DNA of 21,480 nucleotides, taken from assembly GCA_003151655.1 (NCBI GenBank), contig PLYB01000219.1, positions 1-21,480 on the forward strand. Reading direction: 5' to 3'. Position 1 is the stretch's first letter; each line of letters opens with the position of its first letter. The notes beneath the pieces were generated by a model. It was not told where the DNA came from and made no database searches. It saw only the letters and a list, made by a program, of their open reading frames with translations. A program made the position numbers and the translations under genes. This DNA comes from Gallionellaceae bacterium. GTDB taxonomy: Bacteria > Pseudomonadota > Gammaproteobacteria > Burkholderiales > Gallionellaceae. Below, piece after piece: positions 8,227-17,400 of this stretch.

Positions 8227-10068
8227 ATGAATAATCTGACTGTCAAAACCAGATTGATTGCGGTAATCGCTACGCTATCCGTGCTACTTGCTGTGATTGG
8301 TTTTTACGGATTATGGGGCATGTCCAAAGCGAATGAGGGACTGCGCACAGTTTATGAAGACCGGACAGTCGCATTGGGTCAGCTCGGAGATATCAACGCA
8401 AAGCTTCTCCATAATCGGACGGCTCTTTTGACAGCGATGAAATTTCCCGAAATGGCCTCGGGGCAAATCGGTGAGATTGAGACAGACATAGAGAGTATTA
8501 CCAAGCTGTGGGGGGAGTACACCGCTACCTACCTAACCCCGGAAGAAAAGGTACTGGCTGATAAATTCGCAGATGACCGCCATCATTATATTGAGGAGGG
8601 GGTAAAACCGGATATCGCCTTGCTGCGTGCCGGTAAAGCGGAAGAAGCAAGCAAATTTTACCTGGAGCAAGTCCGTCCACGATTCAAGCCCGTTACCGAG
8701 GGCGTTGATGCACTCATAAAGTTGCAGATTGATATTGCCAAGTCAGAGTATAACGACTCGGTCGTTCGTTACAATACCGCCCGGATTGTAGCGATTAGCT
8801 TGATTGTACTTGGCATTGTGATGGGCGCGTGGCTTGGCTTTATGCTGGTGCGCGGCATTGGTCGCGGGCTGAAATCTGCAATAGATGTGGCGGACAAAAT
8901 TGCCGCAGGCGATTTATCCAGCCAGATCACCATCACGAGCCAGGATGAAATCGCCAAACTGTTGCTGGCCATGCAAACCATGCAAAGCAACTTAACCAAG
9001 ATCGTCGCCGAGATCAAGAACATCGTCGAAGATGCCGCCATACGTGGCAACTTCTCCACCAAGATGGATTTGAATGGCAAGGTGGGTTATACCAAAGAGT
9101 TGTCCGATTTGCTGAATAGTTTGTCCAATGTTTCCGAGACCGGCTTGAACGATGTCACCCGCGTCGCCACCGCCTTGGCCAACGGCGACCTGTCACAAAA
9201 GATCACCAAAGACTATCCCGGCGTATTCGGCCAAACCAAGAACGGTGTCAACAGTACCGTTGATTCACTCACCAAGATCGTCGAAGAAATCAGGAACATC
9301 GTCGAAGATGCCGCCGTGCGCGGTAATTTCTCCACCAAGATGGACATGAATGGCAAGCAAGGCTACACCAAGACCTTGTCCGAACTACTCAACCAGCTTT
9401 CCGATGTGAGCGATACCGGACTACGCGACGTGGTGCGGGTTGCCCAAGCACTGGCCGATGCCGATCTGACCCAGACCATCACCAATGACTACCCCGGCCT
9501 GTTCGGTCAAACCAAGGATGCGGTCAATACGACGGTCGATAACCTGCAAAAATTAGTGAGTGAGGTGAGAGTCTCGGTCGATTCCATCGGCACCGCCTCC
9601 AAGGAAATCGCCACTGGCAACACCGATCTGTCTCAACGCACCGAAGAGCAGGCCTCCAGTCTGGAAGAAACGGCTGCCAGCATGGAAGAGCTGACCTCTA
9701 CCGTGAAGCTGAATGCCGAGAATGCCAAACAAGCCAACCAATTGGCGGGCAACGCCAGCACGGTGGCGGTAAAAGGCGGAGCAGTCGTGCAGGAAGTGGT
9801 GGGCACGATGAGTGCGATCAACGAATCCTCGCGCAAGATTGTGGATATTATTTCCGTGATTGACGGCATCGCCTTCCAGACCAACATCCTTGCTTTGAAT
9901 GCCGCAGTAGAAGCCGCCAGAGCGGGTGAGCAGGGCCGTGGCTTTGCCGTGGTGGCGGCCGAAGTGCGCAACCTTGCCCAGCGTAGCGCCGCCGCCGCCA
10001 AAGAGATCAAGACGCTAATCGGCGACTCCGTCGAGAAAGTCGATACTCGGCACCAAGCTGGTGGATGA
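8227..10068 (+). CDS. Methyl-accepting chemotaxis protein, N-terminal part, frame broken near 10048
   Basis: A 613-aa reading frame for a transmembrane chemoreceptor. TM1 is at about 10-30, a periplasmic four-helix-bundle-type sensor at about 31-185 and TM2 at about 187-209. A HAMP domain follows, then two further HAMP-like units of 92 aa that repeat at DNA level (9001-9552). The signalling hairpin includes the conserved tip region (GIAFQTNILALNAAVEAARA from residue 547). After EKVDT the frame runs into RHQAGG-stop. Removing one base at about 10048 (CTCGG to CTGG) restores GTKLVDEAGKTMEE and continues to 10534, giving a normal receptor of about 768 aa. Either the gene is inactivated by a 1-bp insertion or the base is a sequencing error. 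GGAGA before the ATG supports the start. CheW lies just upstream. Confidence 0.9.
   Translation: MNNLTVKTRLIAVIATLSVLLAVIGFYGLWGMSKANEGLRTVYEDRTVALGQLGDINAKLLHNRTALLTAMKFPEMASGQIGEIETDIESITKLWGEYTATYLTPEEKVLADKFADDRHHYIEEGVKPDIALLRAGKAEEASKFYLEQVRPRFKPVTEGVDALIKLQIDIAKSEYNDSVVRYNTARIVAISLIVLGIVMGAWLGFMLVRGIGRGLKSAIDVADKIAAGDLSSQITITSQDEIAKLLLAMQTMQSNLTKIVAEIKNIVEDAAIRGNFSTKMDLNGKVGYTKELSDLLNSLSNVSETGLNDVTRVATALANGDLSQKITKDYPGVFGQTKNGVNSTVDSLTKIVEEIRNIVEDAAVRGNFSTKMDMNGKQGYTKTLSELLNQLSDVSDTGLRDVVRVAQALADADLTQTITNDYPGLFGQTKDAVNTTVDNLQKLVSEVRVSVDSIGTASKEIATGNTDLSQRTEEQASSLEETAASMEELTSTVKLNAENAKQANQLAGNASTVAVKGGAVVQEVVGTMSAINESSRKIVDIISVIDGIAFQTNILALNAAVEAARAGEQGRGFAVVAAEVRNLAQRSAAAAKEIKTLIGDSVEKVDTRHQAGG
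9001..9552 (+). repeat. 276-bp tandem duplication encoding HAMP-like modules
   Basis: Two consecutive 276-bp units (9001-9276 and 9277-9552) encode 92-aa modules starting KIVxEIxNIVEDAAxRGNFS and ending in FGQTKxxVNxTVDxL. Many codons are identical, for example AACATCGTCGAAGATGCCGC in both. They extend the cytoplasmic stalk of the receptor between the membrane-proximal HAMP and the signalling hairpin. This indicates an internal duplication of a poly-HAMP unit. Confidence 0.8.
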
Positions 10069-10534
10069 AGCAGGTAAGACCATGGAAGAGATTGTGAATG
10101 CCGTTAAGCGCGTCACTGACATCATGTCTGAGATCAGCGCTGCCTCCAACGAACAAAGCCAAGGCATCGAACAAGTGAACCAGGCCATCACCCAGATGGA
10201 TGAAGTCACCCAACAGAACGCTGCTCTGGTTGAGGAAGCCGCAGCGGCAGCCGAATCACTGGAAGAAGAAGCACAGAACCTCACCCGTTCTGTCAGCGTG
10301 TTTAAGATGAATAGTACGCAGCAAGCACGAGTTGTGGTAGCAGCGCATGCTACTGAGCATGCAAAACCGTTAGCCCATGCGGTTACGACGCACGGCCCTG
10401 CAAAGTCCGCTCATCCGGCAGCCGTCAGGCCAGCTCCGGTGACAAGCAAAGAGAAAGGCCGCAAGAGTCCTGCCGCTGCCTTGCCTAGCAAAGGACAGGT
10501 ACAGGGCGAGGACGGCGAATGGGCAGAGTTTTGA
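10061..10534 (+). pseudogene. C-terminal part of the chemotaxis receptor, out of frame
   Basis: The 157-aa frame begins inside the receptor and is its natural continuation after a one-base shift: MSEISAASNEQSQGIEQVNQ, VTQQNAALVEEAAAAAESLEE and a flexible Ala/Pro/Lys-rich tail. The GTG at 10061 and the lack of any ribosome-binding site make independent translation unlikely. The last residues are EWAEF, resembling the NWETF-type pentapeptide by which receptors tether CheR (W and F conserved). The tail therefore appears to be under selection or only recently separated from its parent frame. I treat it as the 3' end of the gene starting at 8227. Confidence 0.8.
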
Positions 10535-10554
10535 GGATCCGATTTCCTCTACCG

Positions 10555-10586
10555 CAGGCTGAATCTCCCCCCCCTATTTCAGCCTG
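10555..10586 (+). terminator. Possible terminator hairpin after the receptor
   Basis: CAGGCTGAA (10555-10563) pairs with TTCAGCCTG (10578-10586); the 14-nt loop contains eight C residues. A short T-rich stretch (GGATTTTAT) follows. It lies 21 bp after the receptor stop in the restored frame. The large loop and weak T tract make this a moderate candidate. Confidence 0.4.
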
Positions 10587-10604
10587 TGGATTTTATAACT
10601 GGCA

Positions 10605-10632
10605 CGTCATTCCCGCCTTCGCGGGAATGACG
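10605..10632. repeat. CGTCATTCCCGC palindrome
   Basis: CGTCATTCCCGC and GCGGGAATGACG form a perfect 12-bp stem with a CTTC loop. Palindromes of this core are common dispersed elements in many proteobacterial genomes. There is no T tract, so a terminator role is doubtful. Only one copy is in this window. Confidence 0.65.
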
Positions 10633-10734
10633 GCAGGAGTATCGTGAATTATGGAAATTTCAATAATACTTAAACGAAAGTTAAGTGTTGTGCTTGTGGA
10701 ATTCAACCAACGTTAACGCAATTACTAATTACTC

Positions 10735-10741
10735 AAGGAGG
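10735..10741 (+). promoter_or_regulatory. Perfect ribosome-binding site AAGGAGG
   Basis: A full-length Shine-Dalgarno sequence ends 5 bp before the ATG at 10747. It decides the start of the pseudo-receiver protein in favour of the long form rather than the internal Met 51 at 10897. A small inverted repeat ACTTAA (10668-10673)/TTAAGT (10681-10686) lies further upstream and might be an operator. Confidence 0.75.
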
Positions 10742-10746
10742 TTCAA

Positions 10747-11949
10747 ATGGGAATGATGCTTAGCAATAAACAGTTTCCGGCAGTTGTGCACTCGCGCAAA
10801 AAATTGAGTTCCGGTGCAATAAACGATGTGGATGCAAGCGAACAATTTTGTCGTGCTTCAGTTGCATCTTTTTCTGCACAAGAAAGGCATTTCGGTATGA
10901 GTACTTCGACACACACCAATTGGGTTAAATATGTGAAACCAGTTGAAGGAGTGACGAAATTTCGTGTGCTACTGGCTGGCAAAGAACAGCACGAGCGCCA
11001 ATGTATGTGCAATGCGCTGTTGCAGAATTTGAATTTCCCTGTCGAATATATTGAGGCTTGTTGCGGCGATGCGGCCTTGCGAATTGGTTCACGTGAATCG
11101 ATCAACTTGATTATATTCAGTTCAGATATTGCAGATATGGATGGCTTGGAATTTCTCGGGCGGCTGAACAAACAATGCGGCCAACTAAAAATTCCGGTAA
11201 TTGAGATTTTGAGTTCGGAGGCTGCACGCAAAGGTGTCCAAGTTATGCGGATGGGCGCACATGATTATCTGCTGAAAGATTTTGATGGGCATCACTTTGA
11301 GCTGTTGCCTATTTTGGTTTCGCGAATCTATTTAGAGCAGCAGGAGATAAGCGCGCTACGCCAGAAGGCCAGCATACATCGAACTATTGCCGACAGCATT
11401 TCTGCGGTGACTTACCAACTGTCGCTGCAAGGAGGGACGCATGACATTCATATCAGCCGGCAAATATCGGAACTGGGACTCTCTGCGGACAAGTGGGGTA
11501 ATGATGCCGAACTGCATCACCAATTGTGCCACGATGCAGATCGCCCCATCGTCAAGGCTGCGCTTGAACACAGTTACAAAACGGGCGAAATATTTCAGTG
11601 CGAATACCGCATCAAAACAGCCATGGGTGTCTTGCGTTGGTTTCATGACAAGGCAAAGGTCATCATGGACAAATATGGCAGACCTGCTTTCTTACAAGGT
11701 GTAATGACAGATATCTCAGGTATGAAATCGATGGAGTCTGAACTCAGACATTACCGCGAAATGCTCGACAAAATGGTGAAGGACAGGACTGAATTTTTGG
11801 ATCGACGCCTCGCCATATTGGAAACCTGCAATTCAACTCTGTGTGAGAACTATCACAAGATGCATCTTATGTATCTCGATCTTTGGCATAAGGCGCAAGC
11901 AGGTGAAGGCGGTATTTGCGGGAGTGGTGACATATCTCTGGTGGCCTAG
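10747..11949 (+). CDS. Pseudo-receiver/PAS protein
   Basis: A 400-aa soluble protein. Residues about 70-195 have a receiver fold pattern (FRVLLAGKE, LIIFSSDIADMDGLEFLGRL, VIEILSS, MGAHDYLLKDF). The conserved acidic pair is replaced by GK (78-79), and the position of the phosphoacceptor Asp is S125 when counted back from MDGL; only K177 is kept. It should not be phosphorylated in the standard way. A PAS domain with PAC-like end follows (about 205-330: FQCEYRIKTAMGVLRWFHDK and FLQGVMTDISG), then a coiled coil (about 330-370) and a C-terminal helix. There is no kinase, cyclase or DNA-binding domain. A 60-residue low-complexity N-terminus precedes the receiver. It probably acts as an adaptor or sensor for the kinase encoded next, but the intervening repeat at 11964-12060 may separate the transcripts. 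Confidence 0.8.
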   Translation: MGMMLSNKQFPAVVHSRKKLSSGAINDVDASEQFCRASVASFSAQERHFGMSTSTHTNWVKYVKPVEGVTKFRVLLAGKEQHERQCMCNALLQNLNFPVEYIEACCGDAALRIGSRESINLIIFSSDIADMDGLEFLGRLNKQCGQLKIPVIEILSSEAARKGVQVMRMGAHDYLLKDFDGHHFELLPILVSRIYLEQQEISALRQKASIHRTIADSISAVTYQLSLQGGTHDIHISRQISELGLSADKWGNDAELHHQLCHDADRPIVKAALEHSYKTGEIFQCEYRIKTAMGVLRWFHDKAKVIMDKYGRPAFLQGVMTDISGMKSMESELRHYREMLDKMVKDRTEFLDRRLAILETCNSTLCENYHKMHLMYLDLWHKAQAGEGGICGSGDISLVA

Positions 11950-11963
11950 TGTCGTAGCGGTAT

Positions 11964-12060
11964 TGTAGGTCGTAGCCGTAAGGGGCTGAAGCCCCAACGC
12001 ATACGCACATACCCGACCTACGAAAAACACTACGCCGCCAGCGGCGGGGAATTGAACCCA
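11964..12060. repeat. Composite palindromic repeat, copy 2 (inverted orientation)
   Basis: GTAGGTCG (11965-11972) pairs with CGACCTAC (12014-12021), and an internal GGGGC/GCCCC hairpin lies between (11982-11995). The block 12012-12060 is the reverse complement of 6897-6945 with two mismatches, including the CGCCGC/GCGGCG mini-hairpin. The centre differs from copy 1, so ends are conserved while the core is exchanged. It is non-coding and sits between the pseudo-receiver gene and the small Cys-rich protein. Confidence 0.75.
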
Positions 12061-12126
12061 CAGGGATTAATTTTATCTCGCGCCATTCATCGGATTACAT
12101 CTGCAAAGTATTATTTAGGATTCGCT

Positions 12127-12324
12127 ATGAAAAATCTTAAAACTATTAAAACTAAGCCAGTCAGACTGAATGCGCCGCTTACGGTGATGGAGGTGAGCAA
12201 GCTGGCTAAAATTAAATTGATCAGAAAATTTCAGCGCGCGGAAGGGAATTTTGATTGTTGTGCTACTTCCTATGCTCGTGTATGCGATCAAGTTGCATGC
12301 CTGTGGCGTGATGTGTGTTTGTAA
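12127..12324 (+). CDS. Small Cys-rich SAP-like protein, paralogue 1
   Basis: A 65-aa protein. The second half, LIRKFQRAEGNFDCCATSYA followed by RVCDQVACLWRDVCL, has Cys spaced C-x8-C-x4-C-x5-C, matching the protein at 20882-21082 (ELIKSIQSSEGN, CDQ, CLWRED, C). The first half resembles a degraded SAP/Rho-N-like helix-loop-helix (TVMEVSKLAKIKLIRKFQ). Four invariant Cys suggest a metal site or disulfides. I recall such short proteins being annotated as SAP-domain proteins in betaproteobacteria, but their function is not known to me. AGGA at 12117-12120 fits the ATG at 12127; an upstream in-frame start at 12052 lies inside the repeat and is unlikely. The kinase starts 21 bp after the stop, so the two are probably co-transcribed. 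Confidence 0.75.
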   Translation: MKNLKTIKTKPVRLNAPLTVMEVSKLAKIKLIRKFQRAEGNFDCCATSYARVCDQVACLWRDVCL

Positions 12325-12332
12325 ATCATGCC

Positions 12333-12337
12333 GGAGG
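12333..12337 (+). promoter_or_regulatory. Ribosome-binding site deciding the kinase start
   Basis: GGAGG lies 8 bp before the ATG at 12346, but inside the longer reading frame that begins at 12328 and only 2 bp before the ATG at 12340. Normal spacing therefore favours 12346 as the start. Confidence 0.65.
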
Positions 12338-12345
12338 TAATGCAC

Positions 12346-14457
12346 ATGAAGGCGAATATTTTGCATAACAGGGCACGAACTAACTCAAGCGATTTACGCA
12401 TCCGTGCCGAAGCCAGGCTGAAGAAAGAGCTGGCAATCAAGCAAACATCGCAACTGCAAGAAGTCGGGCTGCAGCTTTATGAACAGCGCATCAATCAAAT
12501 CGAATTCGAATTGCTGAGCGAGGAATTTAATAAACTTAAAAATATTAATTCCTTGAAAATTCAGCCTGATCAGGCGAAATACGGTTACATCCTGCTGGAT
12601 CGAGATGGCAGGATAGGTGAAGTGAAATTCGCTTCCAAGCGTCCTGCCGTTGCACAGGATTTTAAGTGGACAGGGCGATCACTGGAAGATTTTGTGCAAC
12701 CTGATATGAGAGATCAGTTCAGGCAGTTTATATTTGAAACGTTTGCATCGGATTTGAGAATGTCGTGCGAGCTGTCATTTGTGAATTCAAGTCGCCATAA
12801 ACGGCTTGGTTTGAAACTGCCTGCCTATGTATCGGTCAATGCTGTTGCCGATGACGAAAAGAACTTTTGCATCGCGGTATATGAGGATATCAGCGCGCGC
12901 AAGACTGCCGAAATTGAAGCCGCCTCCCGCCGGGATGCTTTAGCTATATTGGAAAATACCATTGCGGCTAGTCTCAATGAGATATTCATGGTTGATGCGT
13001 ACAGCAATCGATTCACTTATGCCAATCAATGTGCATTGCAAAATCTGGGTTATACCCTGGACGAATTGAAGGAGCTGACTCCTGCTGATATTAGAACCGC
13101 GGCGCGCGATGAAAAAACAAGTGAACTGATCAGCCATAAACGCAAGGACGTAAAATTTAATTCATTGCACCGGCGCAAGGACGGCACCATGTATCCGGTG
13201 GAAATCTATCTGCAGCTCATGGAGCAGGAAACCGGCAGCTATTTCATCACCATCGCACAGGATATTAGCGGTCAGATAGCTATTGAGTCGCAACTAAAAT
13301 CCATCGTCGAGTCATCCAGTGCCATTATTTGGGCGGCAGATGTCAATCTCAGGCTGGTGTTTATATCCGATCAGGTGCTGAATATTTTGGGTCACAACGC
13401 GAATCAATTGGTTGGACATTCATTAGTGGATCTTCTTGATGTCGGGATTTTTCATGAAGCAGACCGGGAGTTACTGACTGATGGATTTTCCAAAGTATTC
13501 GGAGATGGGAATGGGGTGTCCGATTTGCGCTATCGCGCCAGACATGCTGATGGATCGTGGCGCTGGTTCAGTATGAACATGATGCCGAATAGAACCGTAG
13601 ATGGAAAAGTCTGGCAGATAGTGGGGGTGATGCATGACATCCATGCGCAAAAAATGGCAGAAGATGCGTTACTGGATTTGAATCGGGAACTTGATTCACG
13701 CGTGCGGCAAGAAATTGAAAAAAATGAGGAAAAAGACGTGATGATGCTGCGTCAGGGGAAGCTGGCGGGAATGGGGGAAATGATCGGCAATATTGCGCAT
13801 CAATGGCGGCAACCTATCAATTCATTGGGTTTGATTATGAGTGATCTGGAAGATGCCGCGCTATTTGGCGAATGCGATCTTGCCTACATTCAGGCTGCGG
13901 CAAGCAAGTCAAAAAAAATTATTCAAAAGATGTCCAGCACCATTGATGACTTTCGCCATTTCTTCAGGATGGATAAAAGCATAGGGACATTCGGCTTAAA
14001 ACAGGTGACCGATGAGTGCCTCAATCTGGTCGAGGCTTCAATGAAGAGCAGCAATATCAGCATCATCGTCAAGTGTGAGCGTGACGTAATAGTAAATGGT
14101 TATGCCAATGAATATTCGCAGGCGGTAATGAATATTTTAAGTAACGCACGGGATGCCATTGTTGAGCGGAAAGTGGCAGATGGGGAGATCATTGTTGAGA
14201 TTGGCAAGAACGGTGAGTTCGGTGTGCATAGCATTACTGACAATGGCGGCGGGATCGCACCGGAAGTGCTGCCAAAAATATTCGAGCCGCACTTTACCAC
14301 CAAAGAAAACGGGGTGGGTATCGGCTTGTACATGACAATAGTCTCGATTGAAAAAAACATGAGCGGACGCATCACGGTCGAGAATACGGCAAACGGAGCC
14401 AGATTTTCATTGTGTTTGCCGAAAGCAGAATCAGGAGACGACCATGTTATCCATTGA
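12346..14457 (+). CDS. Soluble triple-PAS histidine kinase
   Basis: A 703-aa cytoplasmic sensor kinase with no membrane segment. A helical N-terminus is followed by three PAS domains, roughly at 75-185, 195-315 and 320-440, then a coiled coil. The H-box is GNIAHQWRQPINSL with phosphoacceptor H485 (numbered from 12346). The HATPase shows the N-box QAVMNILSNARDAI, G1 DNGGGI, IFEPHFTTK and GVGIGLYM. It is therefore a complete HisKA-type kinase, not an RsbW-like Ser kinase. Its end overlaps the next gene by 14 bp, which strongly suggests that the first receiver of the giant regulator is its phosphorylation target. The signal is unknown. The small Cys-rich protein directly upstream is likely in the same operon and could be an accessory factor. 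Confidence 0.92.
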   Translation: MKANILHNRARTNSSDLRIRAEARLKKELAIKQTSQLQEVGLQLYEQRINQIEFELLSEEFNKLKNINSLKIQPDQAKYGYILLDRDGRIGEVKFASKRPAVAQDFKWTGRSLEDFVQPDMRDQFRQFIFETFASDLRMSCELSFVNSSRHKRLGLKLPAYVSVNAVADDEKNFCIAVYEDISARKTAEIEAASRRDALAILENTIAASLNEIFMVDAYSNRFTYANQCALQNLGYTLDELKELTPADIRTAARDEKTSELISHKRKDVKFNSLHRRKDGTMYPVEIYLQLMEQETGSYFITIAQDISGQIAIESQLKSIVESSSAIIWAADVNLRLVFISDQVLNILGHNANQLVGHSLVDLLDVGIFHEADRELLTDGFSKVFGDGNGVSDLRYRARHADGSWRWFSMNMMPNRTVDGKVWQIVGVMHDIHAQKMAEDALLDLNRELDSRVRQEIEKNEEKDVMMLRQGKLAGMGEMIGNIAHQWRQPINSLGLIMSDLEDAALFGECDLAYIQAAASKSKKIIQKMSSTIDDFRHFFRMDKSIGTFGLKQVTDECLNLVEASMKSSNISIIVKCERDVIVNGYANEYSQAVMNILSNARDAIVERKVADGEIIVEIGKNGEFGVHSITDNGGGIAPEVLPKIFEPHFTTKENGVGIGLYMTIVSIEKNMSGRITVENTANGARFSLCLPKAESGDDHVIH

Positions 14458-17400
14458 CGCGGGTGGGTGCCCGGATTTAGTACGGAAACTTTCTATCCTT
14501 TTTGTTGATGATGATGCCGATATACGCGACAGCATGGCACATTATCTGGCACGCAGAGTGGCCCGCGTGCATATCGCGCGAAACGGGGTGGATGGTCTCA
14601 CTTCAGTCAAAGAGCAGCATCCCGATCTGATTATTTCGGATATAAGGATGGATGGCATGGATGGTTTGACGATGTGCAGGGCAATACGCGAGAGCATGCC
14701 TGATCTGCCGATGATTTTTATTTCCGCACATAATGAAAGTGAAGTGTTGATGTCGTCGATTGATTTGGGAATTACCAAATTCATCGTCAAGCCGGTAGAT
14801 ACGGATGTGCTGATGGATGCGATCAATAGCGTGGCGCAATCGCTGGAGAGGAAGCGTGAGCTGGCAAGTCGAGCGCAGCAAATTGAGCTCATATTGAATG
14901 AATCGGAATACGAGAGCGATAGCGTCAAGAGATATGTTTCAAAATATCTGGAATCGCATCATCACGACGAGCTTCCCTGCATCCGTCATCTGAATCTGCC
15001 GAAACTGGCGGTGAGCGGAGATTTCTACAGTGTGGCAACGCATGATGATGACATCTACGTGTTACTCGCCGACGGTGCCGGGCACGGTCTTTCTGCCGTG
15101 ATGCCCGCATTGCAAATGCCGCGCATTTTTCAACAGCAGGCGGCACACGGTTTTTCTTTGCTTTCAATTGCATCCGAGATAAATCTTTCTTTGCATGAGC
15201 AGAATTTTGTCGAACATTTTGTGGCTACCACTTTACTGCGCATTAACGCTAGTGAGCGCTTCATTGAAGTATTGAATTGCAGTAATCCGCCGGTTTTTAT
15301 CTTTGGCGACGATGGCGTGTTGTTGCATACCTGCCATTCAAAATCGACGGCGCTGGGCGTGCTCGGCGAGGATGAGTTTTCGGCTGAGGTAGAGCGTTTC
15401 GCTATGAGCCAAAGCGCACGCATCTATTTATTTACCGATGGCTTGCCCGATATGCTGCATGCAAGTGCCACGAAACATGACCAGAATGAGTTGCAGGCTT
15501 TGTTTGAAAATGCGCCACCGCTCAATATATTCGATGCAGTGGCAAGCAAGATCGAAAAGATCGCGCAGTATTGCAAAGTGGACGATGTCACGTTTCTGGA
15601 GGTTTATTTCGATGGTAATGCACCGTCGCTGCCAAAAGTTGAGCCACCTCAGCAGGCCGAGCTGCCGTACGAAGATGAAATGCCTATTGCACTGAATCAG
15701 ATGTCACTGTTGTATGTGGAAGATGATGACGTGACGAGTGAGTATATGACGTTATATCTGAGCCGGCGTTTGGGCATGGTTTATGTGGCAAAAAATGGCA
15801 GGGAAGGATTGGCGTTATTTAAAAAACACCGTCCTCAAGTTGTGTTGACGGACATCAAGATGCCGCTGATGGATGGTTTGACGATGGCAGAAGAGATTAG
15901 AAAGCTGGACAAGGCGACCCCCATCATTGTGACCAGCGGCTCTGATTCCGCCGAAGATGCCGAAAAGATGTTCGAGATGGGGATTACGCGTTTCCATATG
16001 AAGCCATTGGATACGGCCAAATTGACGAACACGATTAAAACCTGCTTACGTCAATCAAGTGAGTTGAGTCGCCTGCGTCTTTCTGCCTCGGCGTTGCATG
16101 ATTCAACGCTGGCAGCCATTACCACTGACAAAGAGCGACACATCGTTGCGGTCAACCCCGCATTCTCTCGAATCACCGGTTATACCACCAGCGAGGTGAT
16201 CGGCCATAGCCCCGCGCCGCTTTGTTGGGGAGGAAATACGGCTGTTCACTTCCAGTCGATGTGGCAGGCATTGGAGGAATGCGGTAAATGGTCGGGTGAG
16301 TTGCGGGGGCAGCACAAGAACGGAGCCATCGTAGCCGAGTGGATAACCGCGAATGCCATACATGGCGCTGATGGCACGCTGACCGGTTATCACTTCATCT
16401 TTTCTGACATCTCTGAACGTCAGATGAATGAAGAAAATATTCGCCACCTGACCCTGCACGACAGTCTGACGCATCTGCCGAACCGTGCCATGTTTACGGA
16501 AAAGATGAGTGAATTTTTGCTGCAAGCCAAAAAAGGAATGTGGAGTCTGGCACTGATTAATATCAAGATAGACCGTTTCATCGAAATCAATAACGTGTTC
16601 GGTGTGCATGCCGGTGATGAGGTGATTGCGGTTGTCGCGCAGCGGCTGTCGGCAAACGTTGCTGCTGCGGATGCTGTTTTTCGTACAGGCGGTGTCGAAT
16701 TTACCGTATTGATGCAGGATGCCGGCGGACGTGAAGCCGTTGATCGGGCAATTCTCGGACTGTTTAAAGTTATTGGACAGCCCATCAACGTCAATGATCA
16801 ACAGATACATCTGCGGATAAGTGCCGGGGTGAGTTTGTTTCCTGGTGATGGCGACACCTATGAGGATTTGGTCAGGGGCGCAAGTAATGCCATTGACGAT
16901 GCTCACCGTGCCGGAGGCGGTGTCTATCGTTTCTTCGATCAAATGATTAGCCAGCAGAAAGAACGGCAGGCTATGTTGAAGCAGGCGATCAACGCGGGCT
17001 TGCAAAAAAATGAGTTTTACATGCTGTACCAGCCGAAGTTTTCTTATAGCCAGCAGCGGGTGGTGGGGGCAGAGGCCTTGGTGCGTTGGGCTCATCCGAC
17101 AGCTGGTCTCGTTTCGCCGGCGGAATTCATTCCTCTCGCCGAGAGCAGCGGCGATGTGATCGAGCTAAGCGAATGGATCATCGATACGGTTTGTGCTCAG
17201 CTTGCCGGGTGGCGCAAACAGGGGGGGGCGCAGATACCAGTATCCATCAATATTTCTCCAGTGCACTTCTGGCGTGGCGATCTGGTGAAGAGTTTGCTGA
17301 ACGGGATGCAGAAGTGGGACATACCTGCCGAAATGTTGCCTATTGAGGTGACCGAAGGCGTGGTGATGGACACCTCGGAACGAACGTTACAGGTATTGAT

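Noticed and set aside
12052..12126. Upstream in-frame start of the small Cys-rich protein
   Set aside because: It begins in the composite repeat; the AGGA at 12117-12120 fits the ATG at 12127.
12346..14457. The kinase as the missing RsbW-type anti-sigma Ser kinase
   Set aside because: It has a canonical H-box (AHQWRQP) and a standard HATPase of histidine kinases, so it cannot be counted as the anti-sigma partner.
16103..17095. 330-aa open frame on the - strand
   Set aside because: It lies wholly inside the GGDEF-EAL coding sequence, has no recognisable domain or ribosome-binding site, and is a by-product of the codon use of the real gene.
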